From positions 1-9,157 of the forward strand of contig JAUIME010000155.1 in the NCBI GenBank assembly GCA_030433195.1: a stretch of DNA of 9,157 bases, read 5' to 3'. The translations under genes and the position numbers were made by a program. Shown piece by piece: positions 1-6,921 of this stretch. The number at the start of each line of letters is the position of its first letter. Position 1 is the stretch's first letter. The notes beneath the pieces are model-generated. The model did not search any database. It was not told where the DNA came from and saw only the letters and a list, made by a program, of their open reading frames with translations. The stretch is from a bacterium (GTDB lineage Bacteria > Planctomycetota > JACOTG01 > JAUIME01).

Positions 1-540
1 ATCCTGTTCTCGCACCCGAAGGACTACACGCCGGTCTGCACCACCGAGCTCGGCACGCTCGCCGGCATGCGCGACGAGTTCGAGAAGCGCAATTGCAAAG
101 TGCTCGGCATCAGCGTCGATCCGATCAAGGATCACGAGGGTTGGTCGAAGGACATCGCCGAAGTGACGGGCAACGCGCTCAACTTTCCGCTGATCGCCGA
201 TCCCGATCGCAAGGTGGCCGACCTCTACGGGATGATCCACCCCAACGCCGACGACACGTTCACCGTGCGCTCGGTGTTCGTGGTCGGGCCCGACAAGGCG
301 ATCAAGCTCATCCTGACCTACCCCGCGAGTACGGGACGCAACTTCCCGGAACTCCTGCGCGTGCTCGACAGCCTCCAGTTGACGTCACGCCGCCAGGTCG
401 CGACGCCGGCCGACTGGAAGCCCGGTGACGACTGCATCATCGTGCCGGCCGTCTCGAACGAGCAGGCCAAGGAGATGTTCCCCGACGGGTGGAACGAGGT
501 GAAGCCGTACCTGCGCTTGGTTCCGCAGCCGAAGGACTGA
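1..540 (+). CDS. Peroxiredoxin, 1-Cys (Prx6) type, 5' end cut by window edge
   Basis: A thiol peroxidase that reduces hydrogen peroxide, alkyl hydroperoxides or peroxynitrite, probably in the cytoplasm. The frame is open from base 1 and gives 179 visible residues. The catalytic PxxxTxxC motif is at visible residues 6-13 (HPKDYTPVC), so the peroxidatic cysteine is residue 13. The following TTELG is typical of the Prx6 subfamily, and the conserved arginine is in TVRSVFVVGP at about residue 90. The C-terminal part (ATPADWKPGDD, then FPDGWNEVKPYLRLVPQP) matches the extra C-terminal domain of 1-Cys enzymes. Family members are usually 210-220 residues, so roughly 30-40 N-terminal residues lie outside the window. 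Two further cysteines are present, at visible residues 32 and 145; whether either acts as a resolving cysteine is unknown. The gene ends in TGA and converges on the sulfotransferase gene. Family assignment is secure; the exact subclass is slightly less so. Confidence 0.95.
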   Translation: MLFSHPKDYTPVCTTELGTLAGMRDEFEKRNCKVLGISVDPIKDHEGWSKDIAEVTGNALNFPLIADPDRKVADLYGMIHPNADDTFTVRSVFVVGPDKAIKLILTYPASTGRNFPELLRVLDSLQLTSRRQVATPADWKPGDDCIIVPAVSNEQAKEMFPDGWNEVKPYLRLVPQPKD

Positions 541-550
541 TCCGGTTCAT

Positions 551-604
551 GCCGTACGGGCTGTGCCGAGGCGCGACGCGTCCGTAGCCTTCGGGTCGTA
601 CGGC
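551..604. terminator. Inverted repeat between convergent genes, possible bidirectional terminator
   Basis: GCCGTACG at 551-558 is repeated in perfect inverse as CGTACGGC at 597-604, with 38 nt between. Smaller pairings (AGGC at 569-572 with GCCT at 587-590) are possible inside the loop. It lies exactly between the stop codons of two convergent genes (540 and 624), where a bidirectional terminator is expected. No T-tract follows on either strand, so it is not a classical intrinsic terminator, and 8-bp repeats also arise by chance in GC-rich DNA. Confidence 0.3.
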
Positions 605-623
605 GGATCCTGCTCCGATCGGG

Positions 624-1865
624 TCAGGATTCGTGCTCGGAATTCGGCTCGCGCGTCGCGGATGCCGCGTCGCGCGCAGCCGGCTCGGATCGGGAGTCGG
701 ATTCCGAGTCGTCGTTCACTTCGCCGGTTCGGTGTCGCGCCTTCTCGCGTCGATACGCTTCGAGCGCTTCGTCGCGCTTGTCCTTCGCGACACGGTACGA
801 CTCTTCGGCTGTTCCGAGCCGCTCGCGCAGTCCCGTGACGTTCTCTTCGAGGCGCTGCGCGTGCTGCTTCGCCTTCTCGTAGGCGGACTCCGCTTCGGCG
901 CGCTTTCTCGACGTGCGGTGCTGGAGCTGTGCGAGCTCGAGATAGCGGCGCTCGAGTCGTTGATAGCGCGGGCTCATGCCCTTGCGCGGCTCCATGGCGG
1001 GCTCGCCCGTCGTTTCGTCTCCGGCGAAGGCTTCGTCGGGGATCCGCTCCGCTTCGAGCTCGGCTTCGAACTCTTCGAGCGTGATGCGCCCGCCTTCCGA
1101 AAGGTGCGCGTCGAAGAACTCGTCGAACGCTGAACCGTCGCGCATCGCGCGATAGAGCGCGAACTGCGTCGCGTTCATGAACTCGGCCGGATCGCGGTGA
1201 TCGGCGCGATTGCGGTAGAGATCGCGGTCGATGATGTCGTCGAGGTCGCCGGCATCGAGCGAGCGCAGCGACTCGACGCCGAGGTCGGCGAGGTCGCGTC
1301 GCAAGCGAGCCGTCGTCGTGCGCGGGTCGCTGACCAAGTCGGCGTACGAAACGGGGACGACCGGTACGTCGCGGCAGTTGCGCAGTGCCTCGACCGTGTA
1401 CGCTTCCCACAGCGCGATGCCGACCACGTGCGCGAAGTCGTTGCGCACGCGCAGGGAGTCGGCGACTTCGATCGGGCATCGGTGGGCGAAGACGACGACC
1501 GGCCGATCGCACGCCGCGAGCCAGATCGGCAAGGTGAAGCACATGCGAGGGTCTTTGAGCACCCACGGCCGATGACCGTCGAGTTCGGAGACGATCGTGT
1601 CGATGCGGGCCGCGTGGTCTTGCCGCTGTTCGTCGCGCCGTCGCTCGAGGTCGAATCCCGTGACGCGATGCCAATCCGCGCCGATCGCGGTGAACGCCTC
1701 GACGTCGAGGTCGACCACGTCGCGCCGCTCGTAGAAGCCCTTGGGGTTCTCTTCGTTCGCGCCGATGCTCTGCTGCTCGGGGCCGGGGTAGGCCCCCATG
1801 CGAACGAGCACGGACGTCACCGCGGACGTTCCGGAGCGATGCATCCCGAGGACGAAGATTTGCAT
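624..1865 (-). CDS. Sulfotransferase family protein with C-terminal coiled coil
   Basis: A 413-residue protein predicted to transfer sulfate from PAPS to an unknown acceptor, perhaps a surface glycan or lipid. The N-terminal GMHRSGTSAV (residues 7-16) is the PAPS 5'-phosphosulfate loop of the bacterial sulfotransferase family. NPKGFYE (40-46) and VLKDPRMCF (102-110) are further family motifs. The segment VFAHRCPIEVADSLRVRN (125-142) matches the 3'-phosphate-binding region. After about residue 295 the sequence becomes charged and helical, with heptad-like spacing to about 380 (a predicted coiled coil), then ends in a low-complexity Asp/Ser/Arg/Glu tail. The catalytic part alone is the normal size, so the tail is an addition. 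No signal peptide or membrane segment is seen. The start is supported by an AGGA element 8 nt upstream (minus strand, 1877-1874). The gene lies 129 nt downstream of prc on the same strand and may be cotranscribed with it. Substrate cannot be inferred. Confidence 0.88.
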   Translation of the reverse strand: MQIFVLGMHRSGTSAVTSVLVRMGAYPGPEQQSIGANEENPKGFYERRDVVDLDVEAFTAIGADWHRVTGFDLERRRDEQRQDHAARIDTIVSELDGHRPWVLKDPRMCFTLPIWLAACDRPVVVFAHRCPIEVADSLRVRNDFAHVVGIALWEAYTVEALRNCRDVPVVPVSYADLVSDPRTTTARLRRDLADLGVESLRSLDAGDLDDIIDRDLYRNRADHRDPAEFMNATQFALYRAMRDGSAFDEFFDAHLSEGGRITLEEFEAELEAERIPDEAFAGDETTGEPAMEPRKGMSPRYQRLERRYLELAQLQHRTSRKRAEAESAYEKAKQHAQRLEENVTGLRERLGTAEESYRVAKDKRDEALEAYRREKARHRTGEVNDDSESDSRSEPAARDAASATREPNSEHES

Positions 1866-1868
1866 GGG

Positions 1869-1958
1869 CGAGGTCCTGAAGTCGGCCGACGCGGCAGGGC
1901 CGGATCGCGATGCGAACGCGATCGGCGCCTGATGGCGTATCGGCCGACTCGGACCTCG
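1869..1958 (-). promoter_or_regulatory. Long nested inverted repeat in the leader of the sulfotransferase gene
   Basis: In the 129-nt gap between prc and the sulfotransferase gene, CGAGGTCC (1869-1876) pairs with GGACCTCG (1951-1958), and AGTCGGCCGA (1880-1889) pairs with TCGGCCGACT (1940-1949). This gives 18 base pairs interrupted only by a 3-by-1 internal loop. Inside lies a second hairpin: 1899-1909 pairs with 1917-1926 (10 bp, one bulged G) around a 7-nt loop. On the minus-strand transcript the 3' arm ends 3 nt before the AUG and includes most of the AGGA ribosome binding site, so folding should hide it. Translational control is therefore inferred; a role as attenuator, RNA-processing site or protein-binding dyad is also possible. 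There is no U-tract for intrinsic termination. The pairing itself is directly visible; the function is not. Confidence 0.5.
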
Positions 1959-1994
1959 AGCTGTAGTGACGCTCGCCCGGTCAGCGCTCGAGGA

Positions 1995-4172
1995 TCAGCG
2001 CTTGACCGTGCGGATGCCGCGCTGGATCTCGATCAGGTCGACGAGCGATTCGGCGGCTTGGCGCGCGAACGCGTCGGCTTCGTCGGGACCGGGGCGGCCG
2101 TCGTCGTCTTCTTCGTCGAGCTCGTCGAAGCTCGCGATCGCCTCCTTGCCGAGGCTGGCGCGACGCTTGTTCTCGATCGCGAGACGTCGGGCTTCGTCGG
2201 CCTCGCGTTCGGCCTTGCGCATCGCCTCGTTGAGCGAAATCGCGGGCGAGTTCGACACGTCGTTGCGGTAGGCGAACCAATCCACGAGGAACTGGTAGTC
2301 CGGATCGGAAGCCACGCGCTTTTCGTGCAGCTCGCGGAGCTTCGGCAAGCTGCGCTCGATCGTCAGGTCTTTCTCGTATCCCGGGACCGAGGGGATCTTG
2401 TCCCATGCGAGCGGGCGGTCGAGCGCGCTCTCGCCGATACGCTCGGGGTCGAACTGCTGCGGGAACGCGATGTCGGGGGTGACGCCGCGCACCTGCGTGC
2501 TCTCGCCCGTGACGCGGTAGAACTTCGCCTGCGTGAGCTTGATCTGCCCGTCTTCGAGACCGCCGAGGTTCTGCACGGTTCCCTTGCCGAAGGTCGAGGT
2601 ACCCAACACGAGCCCTCGTCCGTAGTCTTGGATCGCGCCCGCGAAGATCTCCGACGCCGATGCGCTCAGTCGATTGACCATGACCGCGAGCGGGCCGTCG
2701 TACATCGCGCCCTGGCGGCCGCCCGCGACCTGCACCTCGACCTCGTCGTCGACGGCACGGATCTCGACGACGGGGCGTCGTCGTTGGAACAGCCCCGTGA
2801 CCTCGCGAGCTTCGTACAGCGAGCCGCCACCGTTGTTGCGCAGATCGACGACGACGCCGTCGATCGAGTGCGTCTTCTGGAGTTTCGTGATCAGGTCACG
2901 GACGTCGCGCGAACTGCTCTTGAAGTTCGTCGGGTCTTTCCGTGCCCCTTCGAAGTCGATGTAGAAGGCCGGGAGTTCGATCACGCCGATCTTGTATTCG
3001 CGCTCGCCGCGCTCGATCGCGATCACCTTGCTCTGCGCCTCTTGCTCTTCGAGCTTCACTTCGTCGCGGATGATATCGATGGTCGTCGTGTCGCCGCCGA
3101 TGGGTTGTTCGGCGGGCAGCACTTCGAGTCGGATCAACGAACCCTTCGGGCCGCGGATCCGGTCGACGACGTCATCGAGACGCCAGCCGACGACGTTCGT
3201 CCATTCCCCGTCGATCCCTTGCGCGATGGCGACGATGCGGTCGGACGGCTGAAGCTGTCCATCCTTCTCGGCCGGCCCTCCGGGGATGATGCGCACGATT
3301 CGCGTGAACTCGCCGTGCGGCTCGAGCAGCGCGCCGATTCCCTCGAGCGAGAGGCTCATCTCGATGTCGAAGTTCTCGGCCTTGCGCGGCGGGAAGTACT
3401 CGGTGTGCGGATCGTACTGCGACGTGAACGCCGACATGTAGGTGCGGAACGCGTCGGCGCTGTTGCTCTGCTTGATCATGACGATCTGGTTGTCGTAGCG
3501 CTCCTTCAGGAGATCGCCGATCTCGTCGGCTTCGACTTCCGAGAGTCGCAGGTTCAAGACGTCGTTCTTGAAGTAGCGCCGCCACAGGTCGAGGAATTCC
3601 TCTTCGGACGCGAGCCAGGGCCCTTCGTCGCGCTTCGTGCTCAGGGATTCGTCGACGTCGAACGTCAGCGTTTCGAGCTCGTTCTCGAGCAGCTCGCTCA
3701 GGTGTTCGTACGCTTGCAGTCGACGCTCGAGCCACGTCTGGAAGATCTCGAAGGCGGGGCCGAGCTCGCCCTTGATGATCGACTCGTCGAGCGTGAAGCG
3801 GAAGCGTTCGAAGCGCCCGATGTCGCTCGCGAGGAAGTAGCGTCGGAACGGGTCGAGGTCTTCGATGTAGGTATCGAGAAGTGCGCCGGATAGCGAGTCG
3901 TCGATCGCGATGCTCTCGAGGTGATTCTTCTGGAGCGCGTAGAGGATTCGCTTGGCGATACGTCGCTGGTCGAGGTCGGGTGACAGCGTCCCGATCGCGG
4001 ATCCGGGAAGTTCGCCCCGCGCGGCTTCGACGGCGACCGGAGCGGATGCGGTCCGCTTCTCGGGAAGGTCCGAAGTCTGGGCGCTGACCGTGACGGGGAG
4101 TGCGGCGAGCCAGAAGCCGAGGAGTCCCGCGAACAACCGGGATGCCGATGTTCCGTTGCCGAGGTTTCGCAT
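1995..4172 (-). CDS. prc: Carboxy-terminal processing (tail-specific) protease, S41 family
   Basis: A 725-residue exported serine protease that degrades or trims proteins from their C-termini in the periplasm, in the E. coli Prc/Tsp class (682 residues). The start ATG has GGAGAG 6 nt upstream (minus strand, 4184-4179) and begins a clear Sec signal peptide, with a hydrophobic core around residues 12-29 and likely cleavage after VSA at 31. The N-terminal helical domain includes the conserved DPHTEYFPP (254-262). A PDZ domain spans about 270-355 (GIGALLEPHGEFTRIVRIIPGGPA). The S41 core contains VVDLRNNGGGS (441-451), the nucleophile in NRLSASASEIFAG (Ser505), Asp516 in QDYGRG and the general base Lys530 in FGKGTVQ. 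The Ser-Asp-Lys spacing equals that of E. coli S430/D441/K455. The C-terminal region (about 590-720) resembles the Prc C-terminal domain. A longer open frame continues upstream of 4172, but it lacks the signal peptide and has no coding character. Confidence 0.96.
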   Translation of the reverse strand: MRNLGNGTSASRLFAGLLGFWLAALPVTVSAQTSDLPEKRTASAPVAVEAARGELPGSAIGTLSPDLDQRRIAKRILYALQKNHLESIAIDDSLSGALLDTYIEDLDPFRRYFLASDIGRFERFRFTLDESIIKGELGPAFEIFQTWLERRLQAYEHLSELLENELETLTFDVDESLSTKRDEGPWLASEEEFLDLWRRYFKNDVLNLRLSEVEADEIGDLLKERYDNQIVMIKQSNSADAFRTYMSAFTSQYDPHTEYFPPRKAENFDIEMSLSLEGIGALLEPHGEFTRIVRIIPGGPAEKDGQLQPSDRIVAIAQGIDGEWTNVVGWRLDDVVDRIRGPKGSLIRLEVLPAEQPIGGDTTTIDIIRDEVKLEEQEAQSKVIAIERGEREYKIGVIELPAFYIDFEGARKDPTNFKSSSRDVRDLITKLQKTHSIDGVVVDLRNNGGGSLYEAREVTGLFQRRRPVVEIRAVDDEVEVQVAGGRQGAMYDGPLAVMVNRLSASASEIFAGAIQDYGRGLVLGTSTFGKGTVQNLGGLEDGQIKLTQAKFYRVTGESTQVRGVTPDIAFPQQFDPERIGESALDRPLAWDKIPSVPGYEKDLTIERSLPKLRELHEKRVASDPDYQFLVDWFAYRNDVSNSPAISLNEAMRKAEREADEARRLAIENKRRASLGKEAIASFDELDEEDDDGRPGPDEADAFARQAAESLVDLIEIQRGIRTVKR

Positions 4173-4712
4173 GTGTCGCTCTCCGATCCGAGGGCGTGCG
4201 CCCGAGGGACTCGGCGCGCGGCGCTCCTCAACGTGATGTCGTGTCAGGAGTCGTTCGTTCGTCGGTGCGAGGGCGTCGTGGGCCCTGCACGGCGCCGGAA
4301 ACCGGCGCATCGCCCCCGATCGGTTGGCCTCGATGCGCTCGCCGAGCCCGCCGAAGCGACTGCCGTACCGGGGATTTACGGTGCTTTCCTTTTCTTCGCA
4401 GTACTTTACGAGACGGATCCGACGGCGTTTGGCAGCTCTTCGAACGCACGCCGGCACGTCGCGGTTCGTGGATCGTACCCCATGAACGTGGGCGCGTGCC
4501 AGTCGTGGAAGAGTTCGGGAGCCGGCGTCCTCGAGATTCCGTTTCCTCCCTTTCGGGTTTCGGGGGGCCGCGACCGAAGCGACTCCGGCCTGCGAGCGGC
4601 TTTTCGGATTGAACGGTACCCGCCGTCCGCCTATTCTGACGCGTCGTGCCCCGCGGTTCCTTGGCGCCGCGTGGCGGGAGAGAAGCGCAGTTCGTCGACA
4701 GAGGACGAGGAC
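4173..4712. other. Divergent intergenic region between prc and the amidase gene
   Basis: A 540-nt stretch without a convincing gene, although one plus-strand frame happens to be stop-free throughout. It must hold the promoter for prc (minus strand) and that of the amidase (plus strand, see 4609-4637). A perfect 7-bp hairpin with an AAA loop, GCGCCGG (4292-4298) and CCGGCGC (4302-4308), falls about 120 nt upstream of the prc start and could sit in its leader. A relatively AT-rich patch around 4370-4415 is the likeliest place for the prc promoter, but no clear -35/-10 pair could be found on the minus strand. The heptamer TTTCGGG is repeated in tandem at 4551-4564. No tRNA, riboswitch or other RNA gene was recognised. 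Confidence 0.6.
4609..4637 (+). promoter_or_regulatory. Predicted sigma70-type promoter of the amidase gene
   Basis: TTGAAC (4609-4614) and TATTCT (4632-4637) are separated by 17 nt. Each hexamer matches the vegetative consensus at four of six positions, and the spacing is optimal. It stands out as one of few AT-containing hexamer pairs in a GC-rich gap. Transcription would start near 4644 and leave a leader of about 70 nt before the amidase ATG at 4713. This is inferred from consensus alone. Confidence 0.45.
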
Positions 4713-6494
4713 ATGAACGATCGACGGGGGGACGCCCTCGAGTTCCGGCGGGCCGTGGCGTTCGGTTTCGCGCTCGTATGCGCTGTGGGCGCGCTGCTGC
4801 CCTCGGCGCGAGCGCAGGCTCCCGCGACGACGAAGAATGCCGTCGACGAGCCCGAAGCCCGTCCCGGTGTCGGCGATATCGCGGCCATGGAGCGGCTTCT
4901 CGGGCTCGAGTTCACCGACGACGAGCGTGAGCAGGCACTGCCCGGCGTCTTGCAGAATCGTGCGAGCTACGAGGCGCTGCGGGCGCTCGATCTGCCGAAC
5001 TCGGTGCCGCCGGCGCTCGATTTCGACCCTGTTCCCGTCGGGATGACGTTCGATCGCGAGCAGCGTCCGATCCGATTTGCGGATGCCGGCGACGTGAAGC
5101 GGCCGGCGACCGACGAGGAGCTCGCGTTTCTGAGCGTCTCGGAGTTGTCGGCTTTGTTGCGCGCGAAGCGTGTAACCTCCGTCGAGCTGACCCGTCTGTA
5201 TCTCGACCGCCTGAAGGAGTACGGGCCCGACCTCCAGTGCGTCGTCACGCTCACGGAAGAGCTCGCGCTCGAGCAGGCTCGGCGCGCCGATGCCGAGATC
5301 GCCGCCGGGAAGTGGCGCGGTCCGTTGCACGGCATTCCGTACGGGGTGAAGGATCTGTTCGCGGTGGAGGGCTATCCCACGACGTGGGGCGCCGAGCCGT
5401 TCAAGGACCAGATGCTCGACGAGACGGCCACGGTCGTGAAGCGCCTCGAGGCGGCCGGTGCCGTGCTCGTCGCGAAGCTCACGCTCGGTGCGCTCGCGTG
5501 GGGCGACGTCTGGTACGGCGGTGTCACGAAGTCGCCGTGGGATCTTTCGGTCGGGTCGAGCGGGTCGTCGGCCGGATCCGCGAGCGCGACGGCGGCGGGG
5601 CTCGTCGGCTTTTCGCTGGGCACCGAGACGCTCGGTTCGATCGTGTCGCCGTGTACGCGATGCGGGGTCACGGGACTCCGGCCGACGTATGGTCGTGTCA
5701 GCCGCACCGGGGCGATGGCGCTGTCGTGGACGATGGACAAGGTCGGGCCGATCTGCCGCACTGTCGAGGACTGCGCGCTGGTGTTCGACGCGATCCGCGG
5801 TCCGGACGGTATCGACCGGACGCTCACCGAATTGCCGTTCAACTACGACGCCGAGCTGCCGCTCGAGAAGGTCCGGATCGGATACGTCGCATCGGCCTTC
5901 GGCGATCGACGCGGGCGCCTCGACAACGCTTCGCTCGAGGTACTGCGCGAGCTCGGGGTCGAACTCGTCGAGGTCGAGCTGCCGACCTTGCCGATCGGCG
6001 CGATGCGCTACATCCTGAATGCCGAGGCAGCGGCCGCCTTCGACGACCTCACACGCAGCGGTCGCGATGCCGAGATGGTGCGCCAAGTGACGCAGGCGTG
6101 GCCGAACGTCTTTCGGCAGTCGCGCTTCGTGCCCGCCGTCGAGTACATCCAGGCGAATCGCGTGCGGACTCTGTTGATCGACGAGATGGCGCGCGTCTTC
6201 GACGACGTCGACGTGTACGTCGCCCCGTCGTTCAGCGAGAGCTTGTTGCTGACCAACCTGACGGGGCATCCGGCCGTCGTGCTGCCGAACGGGTTCCGAA
6301 GGGAGGCGCCGGCGAGCATCACGCTGATCGGGTCGCTCTACGGCGAGGCCGAGCTTCTGACCGTCGCGCGGAGGCTGCAAGAGGCGACGGATTTCCATCG
6401 CCGGCATCCCGACCTCGCCGCGAACGTCGCCAAGGCCCGCGAGGCGGCCGCCGCACCGGAAAAGGGCGACGACGGGGAGGGCGGCGGGGAGTAG
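4713..6494 (+). CDS. Exported amidase (amidase signature/GatA-like family) with extra N-terminal region
   Basis: A 593-residue hydrolase of the amidase signature family, expected to cleave a carboxamide bond outside the cytoplasm; the substrate is unknown. The Ser-cisSer-Lys triad is intact. Lys213 lies in HGIPYGVKD, the cis-serine is Ser285 in the Ser/Gly-rich SGSSAGSASATAAG, and the nucleophile Ser309 lies in GTETLGSIVSP, with CGVTGLRPTYGRVSRTG following as in GatA. Residues 12-34 form a signal peptide (hydrophobic run, then PSARA before QA). A real GatA is cytoplasmic and lacks such a signal, so this is unlikely to be the Glu-tRNA(Gln) subunit despite the similarity. Residues about 50-110 form a small helical region before the catalytic domain that resembles GatC-like segments. 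The tail is Ala/Lys/Gly-rich. The start at 4713 is chosen because it begins the signal peptide and follows purine-rich GAGGACGAGG. It is transcribed divergently from prc, possibly from the promoter at 4609-4637. Confidence 0.93.
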   Translation: MNDRRGDALEFRRAVAFGFALVCAVGALLPSARAQAPATTKNAVDEPEARPGVGDIAAMERLLGLEFTDDEREQALPGVLQNRASYEALRALDLPNSVPPALDFDPVPVGMTFDREQRPIRFADAGDVKRPATDEELAFLSVSELSALLRAKRVTSVELTRLYLDRLKEYGPDLQCVVTLTEELALEQARRADAEIAAGKWRGPLHGIPYGVKDLFAVEGYPTTWGAEPFKDQMLDETATVVKRLEAAGAVLVAKLTLGALAWGDVWYGGVTKSPWDLSVGSSGSSAGSASATAAGLVGFSLGTETLGSIVSPCTRCGVTGLRPTYGRVSRTGAMALSWTMDKVGPICRTVEDCALVFDAIRGPDGIDRTLTELPFNYDAELPLEKVRIGYVASAFGDRRGRLDNASLEVLRELGVELVEVELPTLPIGAMRYILNAEAAAAFDDLTRSGRDAEMVRQVTQAWPNVFRQSRFVPAVEYIQANRVRTLLIDEMARVFDDVDVYVAPSFSESLLLTNLTGHPAVVLPNGFRREAPASITLIGSLYGEAELLTVARRLQEATDFHRRHPDLAANVAKAREAAAAPEKGDDGEGGGE

Positions 6495-6500
6495 CCGCCC
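6479..6500 (+). terminator. Stem-loop overlapping the amidase stop codon
   Basis: GGGCGGC (6479-6485) and GCCGCCC (6494-6500) form a perfect 7-bp GC stem around an 8-nt loop containing the first two bases of the TAG stop codon. It sits directly ahead of the rpmE2 promoter, so it may end or weaken amidase transcription. The bases after it (CCTTGATCC) are not a U-tract, so any termination would be factor-assisted. Confidence 0.33.
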
Positions 6501-6502
6501 CC

Positions 6503-6531
6503 TTGATCCATGCCAGGGGCGGATGTATATT
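6503..6531 (+). promoter_or_regulatory. Predicted sigma70-type promoter of rpmE2
   Basis: TTGATC (6503-6508) and TATATT (6526-6531) are separated by exactly 17 nt. The -10 matches the vegetative consensus at five of six positions and the -35 at four of six. The site is just downstream of the amidase stop and gives a leader of about 80 nt before the L31 start, as expected for an independently and strongly expressed ribosomal protein gene. It is the best promoter match found in the window. Confidence 0.62.
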
Positions 6532-6616
6532 CCCGGGCTCAGTGGCGCAGGACGAACGTCTGGCGCACGATTTGGCCCACGAACGGAAGTGCTTACGAGG
6601 CAACGGAGAAGGACAG

Positions 6617-6886
6617 ATGAAGGCCGGAATCCACCCGGAATACCGCAAGGTCGTCTTCTCGGACACCAGTACCGATTTCAAGATTCTGACCGGCTCCACG
6701 CTGAAGTCGAACGAGACGATCGAGTGGGAAGACGGCAACACGTACCCGCTCATCAAGGTCGAGATCTCGTCGGCCTCGCATCCGTTCTTCACGGGCAAGC
6801 AGAAGCTCATGGACACCGCGGGCCGCATCGAGAAGTTCCGCCGCCGCTACGGCATGAAGTCCAAGGACGCCGAAGCCGAGTCCTGA
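6617..6886 (+). CDS. rpmE2: 50S ribosomal protein L31, type B (zinc-free form)
   Basis: An 89-residue ribosomal protein bL31, which bridges the large and small subunits. It begins MKAGIHPEYRKVVFSD and carries the family signature HPFFTGKQ at residues 55-62, followed by DTAGRIEKFRRRYG. The central insertion (IEWEDGNTYPLIKVEISSAS) and the complete absence of cysteine identify the type B (C-minus) form, which does not bind zinc; the C-plus form has a CxxC pair. In several bacteria the C-minus paralogue replaces the zinc form when zinc is scarce, but many species use type B as their only L31. No Zur-like palindrome was recognised upstream. Purine-rich GGAGAAGGA precedes the ATG by a few nucleotides. 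The length is normal. The gene appears monocistronic, with its own promoter at 6503-6531 and a long gap behind it. Confidence 0.97.
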   Translation: MKAGIHPEYRKVVFSDTSTDFKILTGSTLKSNETIEWEDGNTYPLIKVEISSASHPFFTGKQKLMDTAGRIEKFRRRYGMKSKDAEAES

Positions 6887-6921
6887 GCAAGCTCCTCCGG
6901 GGCGCGCTCGAAGCCTCAGGA

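Noticed and set aside
1197..3893. An 898-codon stop-free plus-strand frame opposite prc and the sulfotransferase gene
   Set aside because: The opposite strand encodes two proteins with full motif sets. The plus-strand translation is a compositional shadow (Asp/Val/Arg/Glu-rich, no domain), as expected in GC-rich DNA with strong codon bias.
4496..4501. TGGCAC on the minus strand as a sigma54 -24 element for prc
   Set aside because: No TTGC-type -12 element follows at the required spacing.
4173..4712. 180-codon in-frame extension upstream of the amidase start
   Set aside because: It would bury the signal peptide inside the protein, overlap the prc leader and the predicted promoter, and shows no domain or coding bias. 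ATG 4713 begins a proper signal peptide.
4173..6407. Continuation of the prc frame upstream on the minus strand, through the amidase gene
   Set aside because: The signal peptide and GGAGAG ribosome binding site fix the start at 4172. The upstream translation is Arg/His/Pro-rich without recognisable domains and lies opposite a clear amidase.
4713..6494. Calling the amidase GatA of the Glu-tRNA(Gln) amidotransferase
   Set aside because: It has a signal peptide and an extra N-terminal region, and no gatB or gatC gene is adjacent. An exported enzyme could not act on charged tRNA.
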